Source: Streptomyces sp. TSRI0281
GTDB taxonomy: Bacteria; Actinomycetota; Actinomycetes; Streptomycetales; Streptomycetaceae
DNA: 64,000 nt
Direction of reading: 5' to 3'
NCBI RefSeq assembly: GCF_001905125.1
Contig: NZ_LWLE01000033.1
Location: forward strand, 538,300-602,299
The notes beneath the pieces are model-generated. The model did not search any database. It was not told the origin of the DNA and worked only from the letters and a program-made list of their open reading frames with translations. Below are positions 27,169 to 36,855 of this stretch, piece after piece. A program made the translations under genes and the position numbers. Positions within the stretch are counted from its first letter, which is position 1, and each line of letters begins with the position of its first letter.

Positions 27169-27249
27169 CCAGGGGAGGTGAGCCTGGCCTTCCTTCCCTG
27201 GTCAGGGGCCTGGTAAGTACGGCCTGCCTTGCTGGCGGGCGGCCTTTTT
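27169..27249 (+). promoter_or_regulatory. Structured leader with terminator-like hairpin upstream of the VIT-family gene
   Basis: Two hairpins lie between the divergent genes. The first, near 27169-27190, has arms GGCCAGG and CCTGGCC around a GGAGGTGA-containing loop. The second has stem GCCTGCC / GGCGGGC at 27222-27240 followed by GGCC and five T. A T-tailed hairpin upstream of a start, between divergent genes, suggests transcription attenuation of the VIT gene. No known riboswitch consensus was matched. Confidence 0.45.
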
Positions 27250-27319
27250 CGTGCGTACTTTCGATGGTGTTGAGCGGGGGCGGAACGCAGGAAGCCCGCT
27301 TCCGGAGAAGGGGAGAACT

Positions 27320-28054
27320 GTGGCCATCATCGAGACCGAAGCCGTACTGCACGAGGCGCACCGGGACAATCACACCCACCGCGACGTCAACGGCGGCTGG
27401 CTGCGCCCCGCCGTCTTCGGTGCCATGGACGGCCTGGTCTCCAACCTCGCGCTGATGACCGGAGTCGCGGGCGGCGCCGTCTCCCACCAGACCCTCGTGA
27501 TCACCGGTCTGGCGGGCCTGACCGCGGGCGCGTTCTCCATGGCGGCCGGTGAATACACCTCCGTCGCCTCGCAGCGTGAGCTCGTCGAGGCCGAACTCGA
27601 CGTCGAGCGGCGGGAGTTGCGTAAGCACCCGCTGGACGAGATGGCGGAGCTCGCCGCGCTCTACGAGTCCCGCGGCGTCGATCCCGCGCTGGCCGCCGAG
27701 GTCGCCCGCCAGCTGTCCCGCGACCCCGAGCAGGCGCTGGAGATCCACGCCCGCGAGGAGCTCGGCATCGACCCGGGTGACCTGCCCTCGCCGCTCGTGG
27801 CCGCCGTGTCCTCGTTCGGCGCCTTCGCGCTGGGCGCCTTGCTGCCCGTCCTGCCGTACCTGCTCGGCGCGAGCGCGATGTGGCCCGCCGTGCTGCTCGC
27901 CCTGATCGGTCTCTTCGCCTGCGGCGCGGTGGTGGCCAGGGTGACGGCCCGCAGCTGGTGGTTCAGCGGGCTGCGCCAGCTCGCGCTGGGCGGGGCCGCG
28001 GCCGCGGTCACGTACGGTCTCGGCACGCTGTTCGGTGTGGCAGTCGGAGGCTGA
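27320..28054 (+). CDS. VIT1/CCC1 family transporter (probable Fe/Mn)
   Basis: 244-residue membrane protein. The first helix carries GAMDGLVSNLALMTG, the VIT1/CCC1 signature. A hydrophilic metal-binding domain follows (residues about 90-155) rich in Glu: VEAELDVERRELRKHPLDE. Three helices form the C-terminal half. Relatives move Fe2+ or Mn2+ out of the cytoplasm or into stores. GTG 27320 is preceded by GGGGAG. The upstream region has leader hairpins. Confidence 0.92.
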   Translation: MAIIETEAVLHEAHRDNHTHRDVNGGWLRPAVFGAMDGLVSNLALMTGVAGGAVSHQTLVITGLAGLTAGAFSMAAGEYTSVASQRELVEAELDVERRELRKHPLDEMAELAALYESRGVDPALAAEVARQLSRDPEQALEIHAREELGIDPGDLPSPLVAAVSSFGAFALGALLPVLPYLLGASAMWPAVLLALIGLFACGAVVARVTARSWWFSGLRQLALGGAAAAVTYGLGTLFGVAVGG

Positions 28055-28494
28055 GGCCCCGCCCCGGGCGAATTCAAGGGGTCTCGGCCGCTGTCCCCCC
28101 GGCCACTGATTCGGGCCCGATCGGGTCGGAAACGGGCCCGCGACCCGTGTGACGTACGTCTTGGCGTCCGCCACTGGGCGGATCGGGCCCGGCGGACGTA
28201 AAATGAGACTCTATGCATGGCTACACATAAGTAGCCATTACCCGGCGGTTTCGTTTCCGTTGCCGCCGGGCATGAGCCGTAGACACCGCAGGCAACGACG
28301 CCTGCTCTCTGCGGATCCCCGGGCGCCGATCCTCCGACTGCGACCCCGCCTCACTGTCACCGCAGTGTCCGTATGTTGGAACGAATGATCCGCTTCTTGA
28401 GAAGCGCCCCATCATGTAACCTGCACGAAATTTCGCAGAGGGCCAACGTCGTCCCTCGGCACTTGCATATGCCACGACGACGACGGGAGAGCCG
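28055..28494. other. Intergenic region upstream of gltB (440 nt)
   Basis: No convincing gene. It contains paired self-palindromic CGGGCCCG elements at 28112 and 28133, a perfect 8-bp inverted repeat ATGGCTAC / GTAGCCAT at 28217-28238 with a 6-nt spacer, and a small hairpin CGCTTC-TTGA-GAAGCG at 28391-28406. The last 100 nt are AT-richer and probably hold the gltB promoter. No GlnR box was recognised. Confidence 0.6.
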
Positions 28495-31400
28495 ATGCGT
28501 ACTCACGCCTGGTCGCCCATGGACGGTCGCCCCGCCCAGCAGGGGATGTACGACCCCCGTAACGAGCACGACGCCTGTGGCGTCGGGTTCGTGGCCACTC
28601 TGACCGGTGTGGCCAGCCATGAGCTGGTCGAGCAGGCGCTGACCGTTCTGCGCAACCTCGAACACCGCGGTGCCACCGGATCCGAGCCCGACTCGGGCGA
28701 CGGCGCCGGCATTCTGCTCCAGGTCCCGGACGCCTTCCTCCGCGAAGAGGCCGCCTTCGGCCTCCCCGATGCCGGCGCCTACGCCGTCGGCATCGCCTTC
28801 CTCCCCGCGGACGACTCCACCGAGGCCGTCGACGAGATCGAGAAGATCGCCCGCGAGGAGGGCCTGACGGTCCTCGGCTGGCGCGAGGTCCCGGTCGCCC
28901 CCGACCTCCTCGGCAACGGCGCCCGCGCCACCATGCCCGAGTTCCGCCAGATCTTCGTCGCGGACGGCGACGGCACGGCGACCGGCATCGTCCTGGACCG
29001 CAAGGCATTCGCCCTGCGCAAGCGTGCCGAGCGTGAGGCCGGGGTGTACTTCCCCTCGCTCTCCGCCCGCACGATCGTCTACAAGGGCATGCTCACCACC
29101 GGGCAGCTGGAGCCGTTCTTCCCGGACCTCTCCGACCGCCGCTTCGCGACCACGGTCGCACTGGTCCACTCCCGCTTCTCCACCAACACCTTCCCCAGCT
29201 GGCCGCTCGCCCACCCGTACCGCTTCGTCGCCCACAACGGCGAGATCAACACGGTCAAGGGCAACCGCAACTGGATGAAGGCCCGCGAGTCCCAGCTCGC
29301 CTCCAGCCTCTTCGGCCCCGCGCAGATCGACCGGATCTTCCCCGTCTGCACCCCGGACGCCTCCGACTCGGCCTCCTTCGACGAGGTCCTGGAGCTGCTC
29401 CACCTCGGCGGCCGTTCGCTGCCGCACTCGGTGCTGATGATGGTCCCCGAGGCATGGGAGAACCATGACTCCATGGACCCCGCCCGGCGCGCGTTCTACC
29501 AGTACCACGCCACGATGATGGAGCCCTGGGACGGCCCGGCCTGCGTCACCTTCACCGACGGCACCCAGGTCGGCGCGGTCCTGGACCGCAACGGTCTGCG
29601 CCCCGGCCGCTACTGGGTCACCGACGACGGCCTCGTCGTCCTCTCCTCCGAGGTCGGCGTCCTGGACATCGACCCCGCCAAGGTCGTCCGCAAGGGCCGC
29701 CTCCAGCCCGGCAAGATGTTCCTCGTCGACACGGCCGAGGGCCGCATCATCGAGGACGACGAGATCAAGGCGTCCCTCGCCGCCGAGCAGCCGTACCAGG
29801 AGTGGCTGGAGACCGGCGAGATCGAGCTCGGCGACCTCCCCGAGCGCGAGCACATCGTCCACACCCACGCCTCGGTCACCCGCCGCCAGCAGACCTTCGG
29901 CTACACCGAGGAAGAGCTCCGCGTCATCCTCGCGCCGATGGCCCGCACCGCGGGCGAGCCCCTCGGCTCCATGGGCACGGACTCGCCGATCGCCGCGCTC
30001 TCCGAGCGCCCCCGGCTGCTCTTCGACTACTTCACCCAGCTCTTCGCCCAGGTCACCAACCCGCCGCTGGACGCCATCCGCGAGGAGCTCGTCACCTCGC
30101 TGCTCTCCTCCCTCGGCCCCCAGGGCAACATCCTGGAGCCGACCGCCGCGACCTGCCGCAGCGTCACGCTGCCCTTCCCGGTGATCGACAACGACGAGCT
30201 GGCCAAGCTCGTCCACATCAACGCCGACGGCGACATGCCGGGCATGAAGGCCGCCACGCTCTCCGGCCTCTACCGGGTCGGCGGCGGCGGCGACGCGCTG
30301 GCCGCCCGGATCGAGGAGATCTGTACGGAGGTCGACGCCGCCATAGAGGACGGCGCCCGCCTGGTCGTCCTGTCCGACCGGCACTCCGACGCCGAGCACG
30401 CGCCGATCCCCTCGCTGCTGCTCACCTCGGCCGTCCACCACCACCTCATCCGTACCAAGCAGCGCACCCAGGTGGGTCTGCTGGTCGAGGCCGGAGACGT
30501 CCGCGAGGTCCACCACGTCGCGCTGCTGATCGGCTACGGCGCCGCCGCGGTCAACCCGTACCTGGCGATGGAGTCCGTCGAGGACCTGGTCCGCGCCGGC
30601 ACGTTCATCGACGGCATCGAGGCCGAACAGGCCATCCGCAACCTGATCTACGCGCTCGGCAAGGGCGTCCTGAAGGTCATGTCCAAGATGGGCATCTCCA
30701 CCGTCGCCTCCTACCGCGGCGCCCAGGTCTTCGAGGCCGTCGGCCTGGACGAGGCCTTCGTCGCGACGTACTTCAACGGCACCGCCACCAAGATCGGCGG
30801 CGCCGGACTCGACGTCATCGCCAAGGAGGTCGCCGCCCGGCACACCAAGGCGTACCCCGCCTCCGGCATCGCGGCCTCGCACCGCGCCCTGGAGATCGGC
30901 GGCGAGTACCAGTGGCGCCGCGAGGGCGAACCGCACCTGTTCGACCCGGAGACGGTCTTCCGCCTCCAGCACGCCACCCGCAACCGGCGCTACGACATCT
31001 TCAAGAAGTACACGGGCCGGGTGAACGAGCAGTCCGAGCGCCTCATGACGCTCCGCGGCCTGTTCGGCTTCACCCCGGACCGCGAGCCCGTCGCCATCGA
31101 CGAGGTCGAGTCCGTCGCCGACATCGTCAAGCGCTTCTCCACCGGCGCCATGTCCTACGGCTCGATCTCCCGCGAGGCGCACGAGACCCTTGCCATCGCC
31201 ATGAACCAGCTGGGCGGCAAGTCCAACACCGGTGAGGGCGGCGAGGACGCCGACCGTCTCTACGACCCGGCGCGCCGCTCGTCCATCAAGCAGGTCGCCT
31301 CCGGCCGCTTCGGTGTGACCAGCGAATACCTGGTCAACGCGGACGACATCCAGATCAAGATGGCGCAGGGCGCCAAGCCCGGCGAGGGCGGCCAGCTGCC

Positions 31401-33069
31401 CGGCCACAAGGTCTACCCGTGGGTCGCCAAGACCCGGCACTCCACCCCGGGCGTCGGCCTGATCTCCCCGCCGCCGCACCACGACATCTACTCCATCGAG
31501 GACCTGGCCCAGCTGATCCACGACCTCAAGAACGCCAACCCGGCGGCCCGCATCCATGTGAAGCTGGTCTCCGAGGTCGGCGTCGGCACGGTCGCCGCGG
31601 GTGTCTCCAAGGCACACGCGGACGTCGTCCTCATCTCCGGCCACGACGGCGGAACCGGCGCCTCCCCGCTGACGAGCCTCAAGCACGCGGGCGGCCCCTG
31701 GGAGCTCGGCCTCGCCGAGACCCAGCAGACCCTGCTCCTCAACGGACTGCGCGACCGCATCGTCGTCCAGACCGACGGCCAGCTCAAGACCGGCCGCGAC
31801 GTCGTCATCGCCGCACTGCTGGGCGCCGAGGAGTTCGGTTTCGCGACCGCGCCGCTCGTCGTCTCCGGCTGCGTCATGATGCGCGTCTGCCACCTCGACA
31901 CCTGCCCGGTCGGCATCGCCACCCAGAACCCGGTCCTGCGCGACCGCTTCTCCGGCAAGGCCGAGTACATCGTGAACTTCTTCGAGTTCATCGCCGAAGA
32001 GGTCCGCGAGATCCTCGCCGAGCTCGGCTTCCGGACCGTCGAGGAGGCCGTCGGCCACGCCGAGCTGCTGGACACCGACCGGGCCGTCACCCACTGGAAG
32101 GCCCAGGGCCTGGACCTGGCCCCGCTCTTCCACGTCCCCGCGCTGCCCGACGGCGCCGTCCGCCACCAGGTCATCGAGCAGGACCACGGCCTGGCCAAGG
32201 CACTCGACAACGAGCTGATCAGGCTCGCCGCCGACGCGCTCGGCGCGGACACCGCCGAGACCGCCCAGCCCGTCCGGGCCCAGGTCGCGATCCGCAACAT
32301 CAACCGGACCGTCGGCACCATGCTCGGCCACGAGGTCACCAAGAAGTTCGGCGGTGCGGGCCTGCCCGAGAACACCATCGACATCACCTTCACCGGCTCC
32401 GCGGGCCAGTCCTTCGGCGCCTTCGTGCCGAGCGGCGTGACGCTGCGCCTGGAGGGCGACGCCAACGACTACGTCGGCAAGGGTCTCTCCGGCGGTCGCG
32501 TCGTCGTCCGCCCGGACCGCGGCGCCGACCACCTCGCCGAGTACTCCACCATCGCGGGCAACACCATCGCCTACGGTGCGACCGGCGGCGAACTGTTCCT
32601 GCGCGGCCGGACCGGTGAGCGCTTCTGCGTCCGCAACTCCGGCGCCACGGTCGTCTCCGAAGGCGTGGGCGACCACGGCTGCGAGTACATGACCGGCGGT
32701 CACGCCGTCGTCCTCGGCGAGACCGGACGCAACTTCGCCGCCGGTATGTCGGGCGGTGTCGCGTACGTCATCGACCTGAACCGGGACAACGTCAACATCG
32801 GCAACCTCGGCGCGATCGAGGAGCTGACCGGCACCGACAGGCAGTGGCTGCACGACGTGGTGCGCCGCCACCAGGAGGAGACCGGCTCCACGGTCGCCGA
32901 GAAGCTGCTCGCCGAGTGGGACAGCGCCGACGGCGGTGTCTCCCGCTTCAGCAAGATCATCCCGTCCACCTACAAGGCAGTGCTCGCCGCCAAGGACGCC
33001 GCTGAGCTCGCCGGTCTCTCCGAGCAGGAGACCACCGAGAAGATGATGGAGGCGGCGACCCATGGCTGA
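28495..33069 (+). CDS. gltB: Glutamate synthase large subunit GltB
   Basis: 1524-residue NADPH-GOGAT large subunit that makes two glutamates from glutamine and 2-oxoglutarate. The N-terminal nucleophile of the class II glutaminase is Cys28 in NEHDACGVGF, so a 27-residue propeptide is expected to be removed. The FMN barrel domain contains GEGGQLPGHKVYPW and SGHDGGTGASP. The 3Fe-4S ligands are in CVMMRVCHLDTCPVG. The C-terminal GXGXG beta-helix domain is complete. GGGAGA precedes ATG 28495. It overlaps gltD by 8 nt. Confidence 0.98.
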   Translation: MRTHAWSPMDGRPAQQGMYDPRNEHDACGVGFVATLTGVASHELVEQALTVLRNLEHRGATGSEPDSGDGAGILLQVPDAFLREEAAFGLPDAGAYAVGIAFLPADDSTEAVDEIEKIAREEGLTVLGWREVPVAPDLLGNGARATMPEFRQIFVADGDGTATGIVLDRKAFALRKRAEREAGVYFPSLSARTIVYKGMLTTGQLEPFFPDLSDRRFATTVALVHSRFSTNTFPSWPLAHPYRFVAHNGEINTVKGNRNWMKARESQLASSLFGPAQIDRIFPVCTPDASDSASFDEVLELLHLGGRSLPHSVLMMVPEAWENHDSMDPARRAFYQYHATMMEPWDGPACVTFTDGTQVGAVLDRNGLRPGRYWVTDDGLVVLSSEVGVLDIDPAKVVRKGRLQPGKMFLVDTAEGRIIEDDEIKASLAAEQPYQEWLETGEIELGDLPEREHIVHTHASVTRRQQTFGYTEEELRVILAPMARTAGEPLGSMGTDSPIAALSERPRLLFDYFTQLFAQVTNPPLDAIREELVTSLLSSLGPQGNILEPTAATCRSVTLPFPVIDNDELAKLVHINADGDMPGMKAATLSGLYRVGGGGDALAARIEEICTEVDAAIEDGARLVVLSDRHSDAEHAPIPSLLLTSAVHHHLIRTKQRTQVGLLVEAGDVREVHHVALLIGYGAAAVNPYLAMESVEDLVRAGTFIDGIEAEQAIRNLIYALGKGVLKVMSKMGISTVASYRGAQVFEAVGLDEAFVATYFNGTATKIGGAGLDVIAKEVAARHTKAYPASGIAASHRALEIGGEYQWRREGEPHLFDPETVFRLQHATRNRRYDIFKKYTGRVNEQSERLMTLRGLFGFTPDREPVAIDEVESVADIVKRFSTGAMSYGSISREAHETLAIAMNQLGGKSNTGEGGEDADRLYDPARRSSIKQVASGRFGVTSEYLVNADDIQIKMAQGAKPGEGGQLPGHKVYPWVAKTRHSTPGVGLISPPPHHDIYSIEDLAQLIHDLKNANPAARIHVKLVSEVGVGTVAAGVSKAHADVVLISGHDGGTGASPLTSLKHAGGPWELGLAETQQTLLLNGLRDRIVVQTDGQLKTGRDVVIAALLGAEEFGFATAPLVVSGCVMMRVCHLDTCPVGIATQNPVLRDRFSGKAEYIVNFFEFIAEEVREILAELGFRTVEEAVGHAELLDTDRAVTHWKAQGLDLAPLFHVPALPDGAVRHQVIEQDHGLAKALDNELIRLAADALGADTAETAQPVRAQVAIRNINRTVGTMLGHEVTKKFGGAGLPENTIDITFTGSAGQSFGAFVPSGVTLRLEGDANDYVGKGLSGGRVVVRPDRGADHLAEYSTIAGNTIAYGATGGELFLRGRTGERFCVRNSGATVVSEGVGDHGCEYMTGGHAVVLGETGRNFAAGMSGGVAYVIDLNRDNVNIGNLGAIEELTGTDRQWLHDVVRRHQEETGSTVAEKLLAEWDSADGGVSRFSKIIPSTYKAVLAAKDAAELAGLSEQETTEKMMEAATHG

Positions 33070-34540
33070 CCCCAAGGGCTTCCTGACCACCGGACGCGAG
33101 GTCGCCAGGACCCGCCCCGTCCAGGAGCGCGTCAAGGACTGGAACGAGGTCTACGTTCCGGGCTCGCTGCTCCCGATCATCAGCAAGCAGGCCGGCCGCT
33201 GCATGGACTGCGGCATCCCGTTCTGCCACAACGGCTGTCCCCTCGGAAACCTCATCCCCGAGTGGAACGACTACGCCTACCGCGAGGACTGGACCGCCGC
33301 GTCCGAGCGCCTGCACGCCACGAACAACTTCCCGGAGTTCACCGGGCGGCTGTGCCCGGCGCCCTGCGAGTCGGCGTGTGTCCTCGGCATCAACCAGCCG
33401 GCCGTCACCATCAAGAACGTCGAAGTCTCCATCATCGACAAGGCGTGGGACAGCGGCGACGTCACCCCGCAGCCGCCCGAGCGCCTCTCCGGCAAGACCG
33501 TCGCCGTCATCGGCTCCGGACCGGCCGGACTGGCCGCCGCCCAGCAGCTGACCCGCGCGGGTCACACGGTCGTCGTCTATGAGCGCGCGGACCGCATCGG
33601 GGGCCTGCTCCGGTACGGCATCCCCGAGTTCAAGATGGAGAAGTCGCACATCAACCGCCGCATCGAGCAGATGCGCGCGGAAGGCACCAAGTTCCGCACC
33701 GAGGTGGAGATCGGCACGGACATCGACGCCGCGAAGCTCCGCCGCCGGTACGACGCGGTCGTCATCGCCGCCGGTGCCACCGTCTCCCGCGACCTGCCCG
33801 TTCCGGGCCGCGAGCTGAACGGCGTGCACTTCGCCATGGAGTACCTCCCGCTCGCCAACAAGGTGCAGGAGGGCGACCTGACGGTCTCCCCGATCACCGC
33901 CGAGGGCAAGCATGTCGTCGTCATCGGCGGCGGCGACACCGGCGCCGACTGCGTGGGCACCGCCCATCGCCAGGGCGCGGCCTCGGTCACCCAGCTGGAG
34001 ATCATGCCGAAGCCGGGCGAGGACCGTAACGCCAACCAGCCCTGGCCGACCTTCCCCATGCTCTACAAGGTCACCTCCGCGCACGAGGAGGGCGGCGAGC
34101 GGGTCTACTCCGTCTCCACCACCCACTTCGAGGGCTCCGAGCCCGAGGAGGGACAGACGGTCGGCGACGTCCAGGCCCTCCACCTGGTCGAGGTGGAGTT
34201 CAAGGGCGGTAAGCTGGAGCAGAAGCCCGGCACGGAGCGGCGTATCCCCGCCCAGCTCGTCACTCTCGCCATGGGCTTCACGGGCACCGACCAGGCCAAC
34301 GGTCTGGTCCAGCAGTTCGGCCTCGAACTCGACGAGCGCGGCAATGTCGCCCGCGACGACGACTACGCGACCAACGTCGAAGGCGTCTATGTCGCCGGTG
34401 ACGCGGGCCGCGGCCAGTCGCTCATCGTCTGGGCCATCGCCGAGGGCCGCTCCGCGGCACGAGGCGTGGACCGCTTCCTGACCGGGACCAGCGCACTGCC
34501 GGCCCCGATCCGCCCGACGGACCGGTCACTGCTGGTCTGA
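33062..34540 (+). CDS. gltD: Glutamate synthase small subunit GltD
   Basis: 492-residue flavoprotein that feeds electrons from NADPH to GltB. The N-terminal 4Fe-4S cluster motif is CMDCGIPFCHNGCPLGN, followed by a second Cys set (CPAPCESAC). FAD-binding GSGPAGLAA and NADPH-binding GGGDTGADC are present. The C-terminal GD box is YVAGDAGRGQSLIVWA. The start lies inside the gltB stop region, giving tight coupling of the two subunits. Confidence 0.98.
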   Translation: MADPKGFLTTGREVARTRPVQERVKDWNEVYVPGSLLPIISKQAGRCMDCGIPFCHNGCPLGNLIPEWNDYAYREDWTAASERLHATNNFPEFTGRLCPAPCESACVLGINQPAVTIKNVEVSIIDKAWDSGDVTPQPPERLSGKTVAVIGSGPAGLAAAQQLTRAGHTVVVYERADRIGGLLRYGIPEFKMEKSHINRRIEQMRAEGTKFRTEVEIGTDIDAAKLRRRYDAVVIAAGATVSRDLPVPGRELNGVHFAMEYLPLANKVQEGDLTVSPITAEGKHVVVIGGGDTGADCVGTAHRQGAASVTQLEIMPKPGEDRNANQPWPTFPMLYKVTSAHEEGGERVYSVSTTHFEGSEPEEGQTVGDVQALHLVEVEFKGGKLEQKPGTERRIPAQLVTLAMGFTGTDQANGLVQQFGLELDERGNVARDDDYATNVEGVYVAGDAGRGQSLIVWAIAEGRSAARGVDRFLTGTSALPAPIRPTDRSLLV

Positions 34541-34723
34541 CCCACATGGGAATCCCCTCCGGGGGAATCCCCCAAAAACGTCCCGTACAACGGCGTACGG
34601 AACTGAACGCGGCGCCTGCGCAGTCCCCGACCGGACCATGCGGGCGCCGTGGCGCGTCCGGGGGCGGACGGAGGCGGACGGGCCACGGCGGTGCGCGCAG
34701 GGGCGGTCGCCTCCGTGCCGGGA

Positions 34724-35758
34724 CTACTGGACGTCGACCCCGTGCGGATGCGAGGCGTCCGCCGGGCAGACGAACACCCGGTAGGCGCCGTACCGTCCCA
34801 CCGTGATCTGCGTCGGCTCACCGAGCAGCGGCACGGGAGGCAGCTCCGGATCGGTGGGCGACGGGTCCTCGTGCGGCCACCACCCGCCGCCGCCCCACTC
34901 GCTGGAGTCGACGGTGAGCATCAGCCGCAGCTCCCGTCCACAGTCGCAGGAGGGCCGCTGAAGGTCGGTCACGCTCCAGCCGTCCCAGCCCCCGGCCTTC
35001 CAGCCGGGCGCGAGGGAGAGGTCCTGCTGGTACGAAGGGGCCCCGGGCAGCTCCTGGGCGGGACCCTCCTCCCAGGTCCTGATCCGGGCCACGAGCGCGT
35101 CCGGCAGATCCTCGTGCCACGGGAAGTCGGTCACCTGCTCCGGGTGCAGCACACACGGTTCGGGGACGTAACCGTCGTCCTCCACGACCTCCGGCTCCGG
35201 CTGCCGCCCGGCGAGGACCTCGGTGACCCGGGCGGCCCGCCGCCAGATCAGCCGGAGCGCCGGGGCGCACCCGGTGCCCGGGTGGTCGTCGAAGGGGCAC
35301 CACAGCACCTGGAGCAGATCGGAGCCACCGGGCGCGAACTCCGCCAGCGCGGGCACGTCGCGCACGAAGAACTGGGCGAGCGCCATCAGCGGTACTGGGG
35401 CGTCGTCGGGCAGCTCCGGCGGGTGGTGCCCCTCCACCATCGCGTCCAGCTCGGCCTCCTCGCCACCGACGTAGGTGAGACCGCCCGACGCCGGGCGCGG
35501 GCGCAGCCAGGCCGCCGCCAGGATCTCCCGGCGCCTTCGCACATCGGCGGGCCGGAGCCCGTGCGAGCGGGGGTGCGGCTCCCGGCAGACCGGCCACGGC
35601 TCCGACGCGGGCCACAGCAGCGGGCCGCCCACCGAACTCGACTCCGCCGTCGGCGTACCGGGGCGCGGATGCAGCCGCGTCGCGGTACGGGCGTAGGGGG
35701 CGATCTCCGGGAACAGCGCGGTGATGTCGACCGGGCGGGGCGGGGTCCTGCGGCTCAC
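34724..35758 (-). CDS. Hypothetical protein, YwqG/DUF1963-like
   Basis: 344 residues, soluble. Features shared with the YwqG/DUF1963 group include VGGPLLWPASEPWP near the N-terminus, VPLMALAQFFVRDVP with a following LLQVLWCPFDDH, and a Trp-rich C-terminal half with a Cys pair (SCDCGRELRLML) that may bind metal. The function is unknown. GTG 35758 is used; a GTG at 35824 overlapping the rhomboid stop by 8 nt is also possible and would allow coupling. It is convergent with gltD. Confidence 0.7.
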   Translation of the reverse strand: MSRRTPPRPVDITALFPEIAPYARTATRLHPRPGTPTAESSSVGGPLLWPASEPWPVCREPHPRSHGLRPADVRRRREILAAAWLRPRPASGGLTYVGGEEAELDAMVEGHHPPELPDDAPVPLMALAQFFVRDVPALAEFAPGGSDLLQVLWCPFDDHPGTGCAPALRLIWRRAARVTEVLAGRQPEPEVVEDDGYVPEPCVLHPEQVTDFPWHEDLPDALVARIRTWEEGPAQELPGAPSYQQDLSLAPGWKAGGWDGWSVTDLQRPSCDCGRELRLMLTVDSSEWGGGGWWPHEDPSPTDPELPPVPLLGEPTQITVGRYGAYRVFVCPADASHPHGVDVQ

Positions 35759-35816
35759 CGGACACCGCCGCTCACCGGCGCCGGGCCCGTCGGCACCGGG
35801 CTCGTACGGCCGTCCA

Positions 35817-36734
35817 TCAGGCACCGCCGCCCGTCAGTGCCGCCGTCTTCAGCGCCACGGCCACGGCCAGCAGACAGAGCAGGACGAGCCCGCCGCCGAG
35901 CTGTACCGGGGAGGTCCGCAGCTTCGCCGGGGCGTACGCGAGCCCATAGGTCACCAGGGCTCCGGTCAGCAGCCCGCCCAAGTGCCCCTGCCACGAGGTG
36001 AACAGCGCCGAGATGACCATCCAGATCAGAAACCCGGCCATGAACCGGTTGACCGCCCGCATGTCCCGGCCGAGCCGCCTGTTGATGACGTAGAACGAGG
36101 CCGCGAGCCCGAAGACCGCCCCGGACGCGCCCACCGTCATGGTGTCGGGGGAGACCAGATAGACGAGCACCGAACCGCCCAGCGCGGAGAACAGATACAG
36201 CGCCAGATAGCGCGCCCGGCCCAACTGGCCCTCGACGACCCGGCCCAGGTTCCACAGTGCGAGCATGTTGAAGACCAGGTGCATCACACCGAACGAGGAG
36301 TCCGGGGGCAGATGCAGGAAGGCACCGGTCAGCAGCCGGTACCACTCGCCGTCCGCGATGCCGATCAGCTCGTACCCGGGGAACGTCTCGCCCTTGTAGT
36401 AGTACTGAGCGCCCTGCGGGTCCTCCAGCACGGCACCGAGCACGCCGAACCGGTCCACGAGCGCGGGCCTGGCCACCTCCGCGATGTAGGCGAGGACGTT
36501 CAGCGCCATCAGCACACAGGTCACGACGGGCTTCGCCGCCGTGGAGAGGGCACCGCCGAAGACCGTGCGGGCCGTCCGGACGGAACGCTGCCCCTCCTTC
36601 ACACACTCCACGCAGTGATGGCCGACCGAAGCCTCCCGCATGCAGTCCGGGCAGATGTAGCGGTCGCAACGGGTGCAGCGCACATACGTCTCGTACGACG
36701 GATGGCGGTAACACGTGGTGGCGGCGGCCTCCAT
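35817..36734 (-). CDS. Rhomboid family intramembrane serine protease with N-terminal zinc finger
   Basis: 305 residues. A B-box/zinc-ribbon-like segment occupies residues 5-48 with ordered Cys and His: CYRHPSYETYVRCTRCDRYI, CPDC, HHCVEC. Six or seven helices follow. The catalytic serine is in GASGAVFG and the histidine in WQGHLGGLLTGAL. Rhomboids cut membrane proteins within or near their helices. ATG 36734 was chosen because AAGGAG lies 6 nt upstream; an earlier in-frame ATG at 36749 has no such site. Confidence 0.93.
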   Translation of the reverse strand: MEAAATTCYRHPSYETYVRCTRCDRYICPDCMREASVGHHCVECVKEGQRSVRTARTVFGGALSTAAKPVVTCVLMALNVLAYIAEVARPALVDRFGVLGAVLEDPQGAQYYYKGETFPGYELIGIADGEWYRLLTGAFLHLPPDSSFGVMHLVFNMLALWNLGRVVEGQLGRARYLALYLFSALGGSVLVYLVSPDTMTVGASGAVFGLAASFYVINRRLGRDMRAVNRFMAGFLIWMVISALFTSWQGHLGGLLTGALVTYGLAYAPAKLRTSPVQLGGGLVLLCLLAVAVALKTAALTGGGA

Positions 36735-36855
36735 GACCGGCTCCTTCACTGCTGGCTGAGACGAACGAGCCGGTGGGGACGGCGGCGCTCAAGATAGCGA
36801 ACGCGGCAGGTGGCGCCATGCCCGGGTCACCGTCGGCCCCCGGGCGGTGACCTGA

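Noticed and set aside
27169..27249. yybP-ykoY manganese riboswitch
   Set aside because: Hairpins are present, but I could not match the conserved loops; kept only as a structured leader.
28149..28388. Small protein gene of 79 codons upstream of gltB
   Set aside because: No ribosome binding site, no family and a composition typical of noncoding DNA; it also runs through an inverted repeat.
28330..28440. GlnR operator at gltB
   Set aside because: No pair of GTnAC and GAAAC half sites at the right spacing.
28357..33135. Very long open frame antisense to gltB (about 1590 codons)
   Set aside because: High-GC genomes leave antisense frames open; the frame has no family motif and gltB is certain on the plus strand.
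34548..34575. gltD terminator from GGGAATCCCC repeats
   Set aside because: The two copies are direct repeats; the hairpin would need a bulge and is weak.
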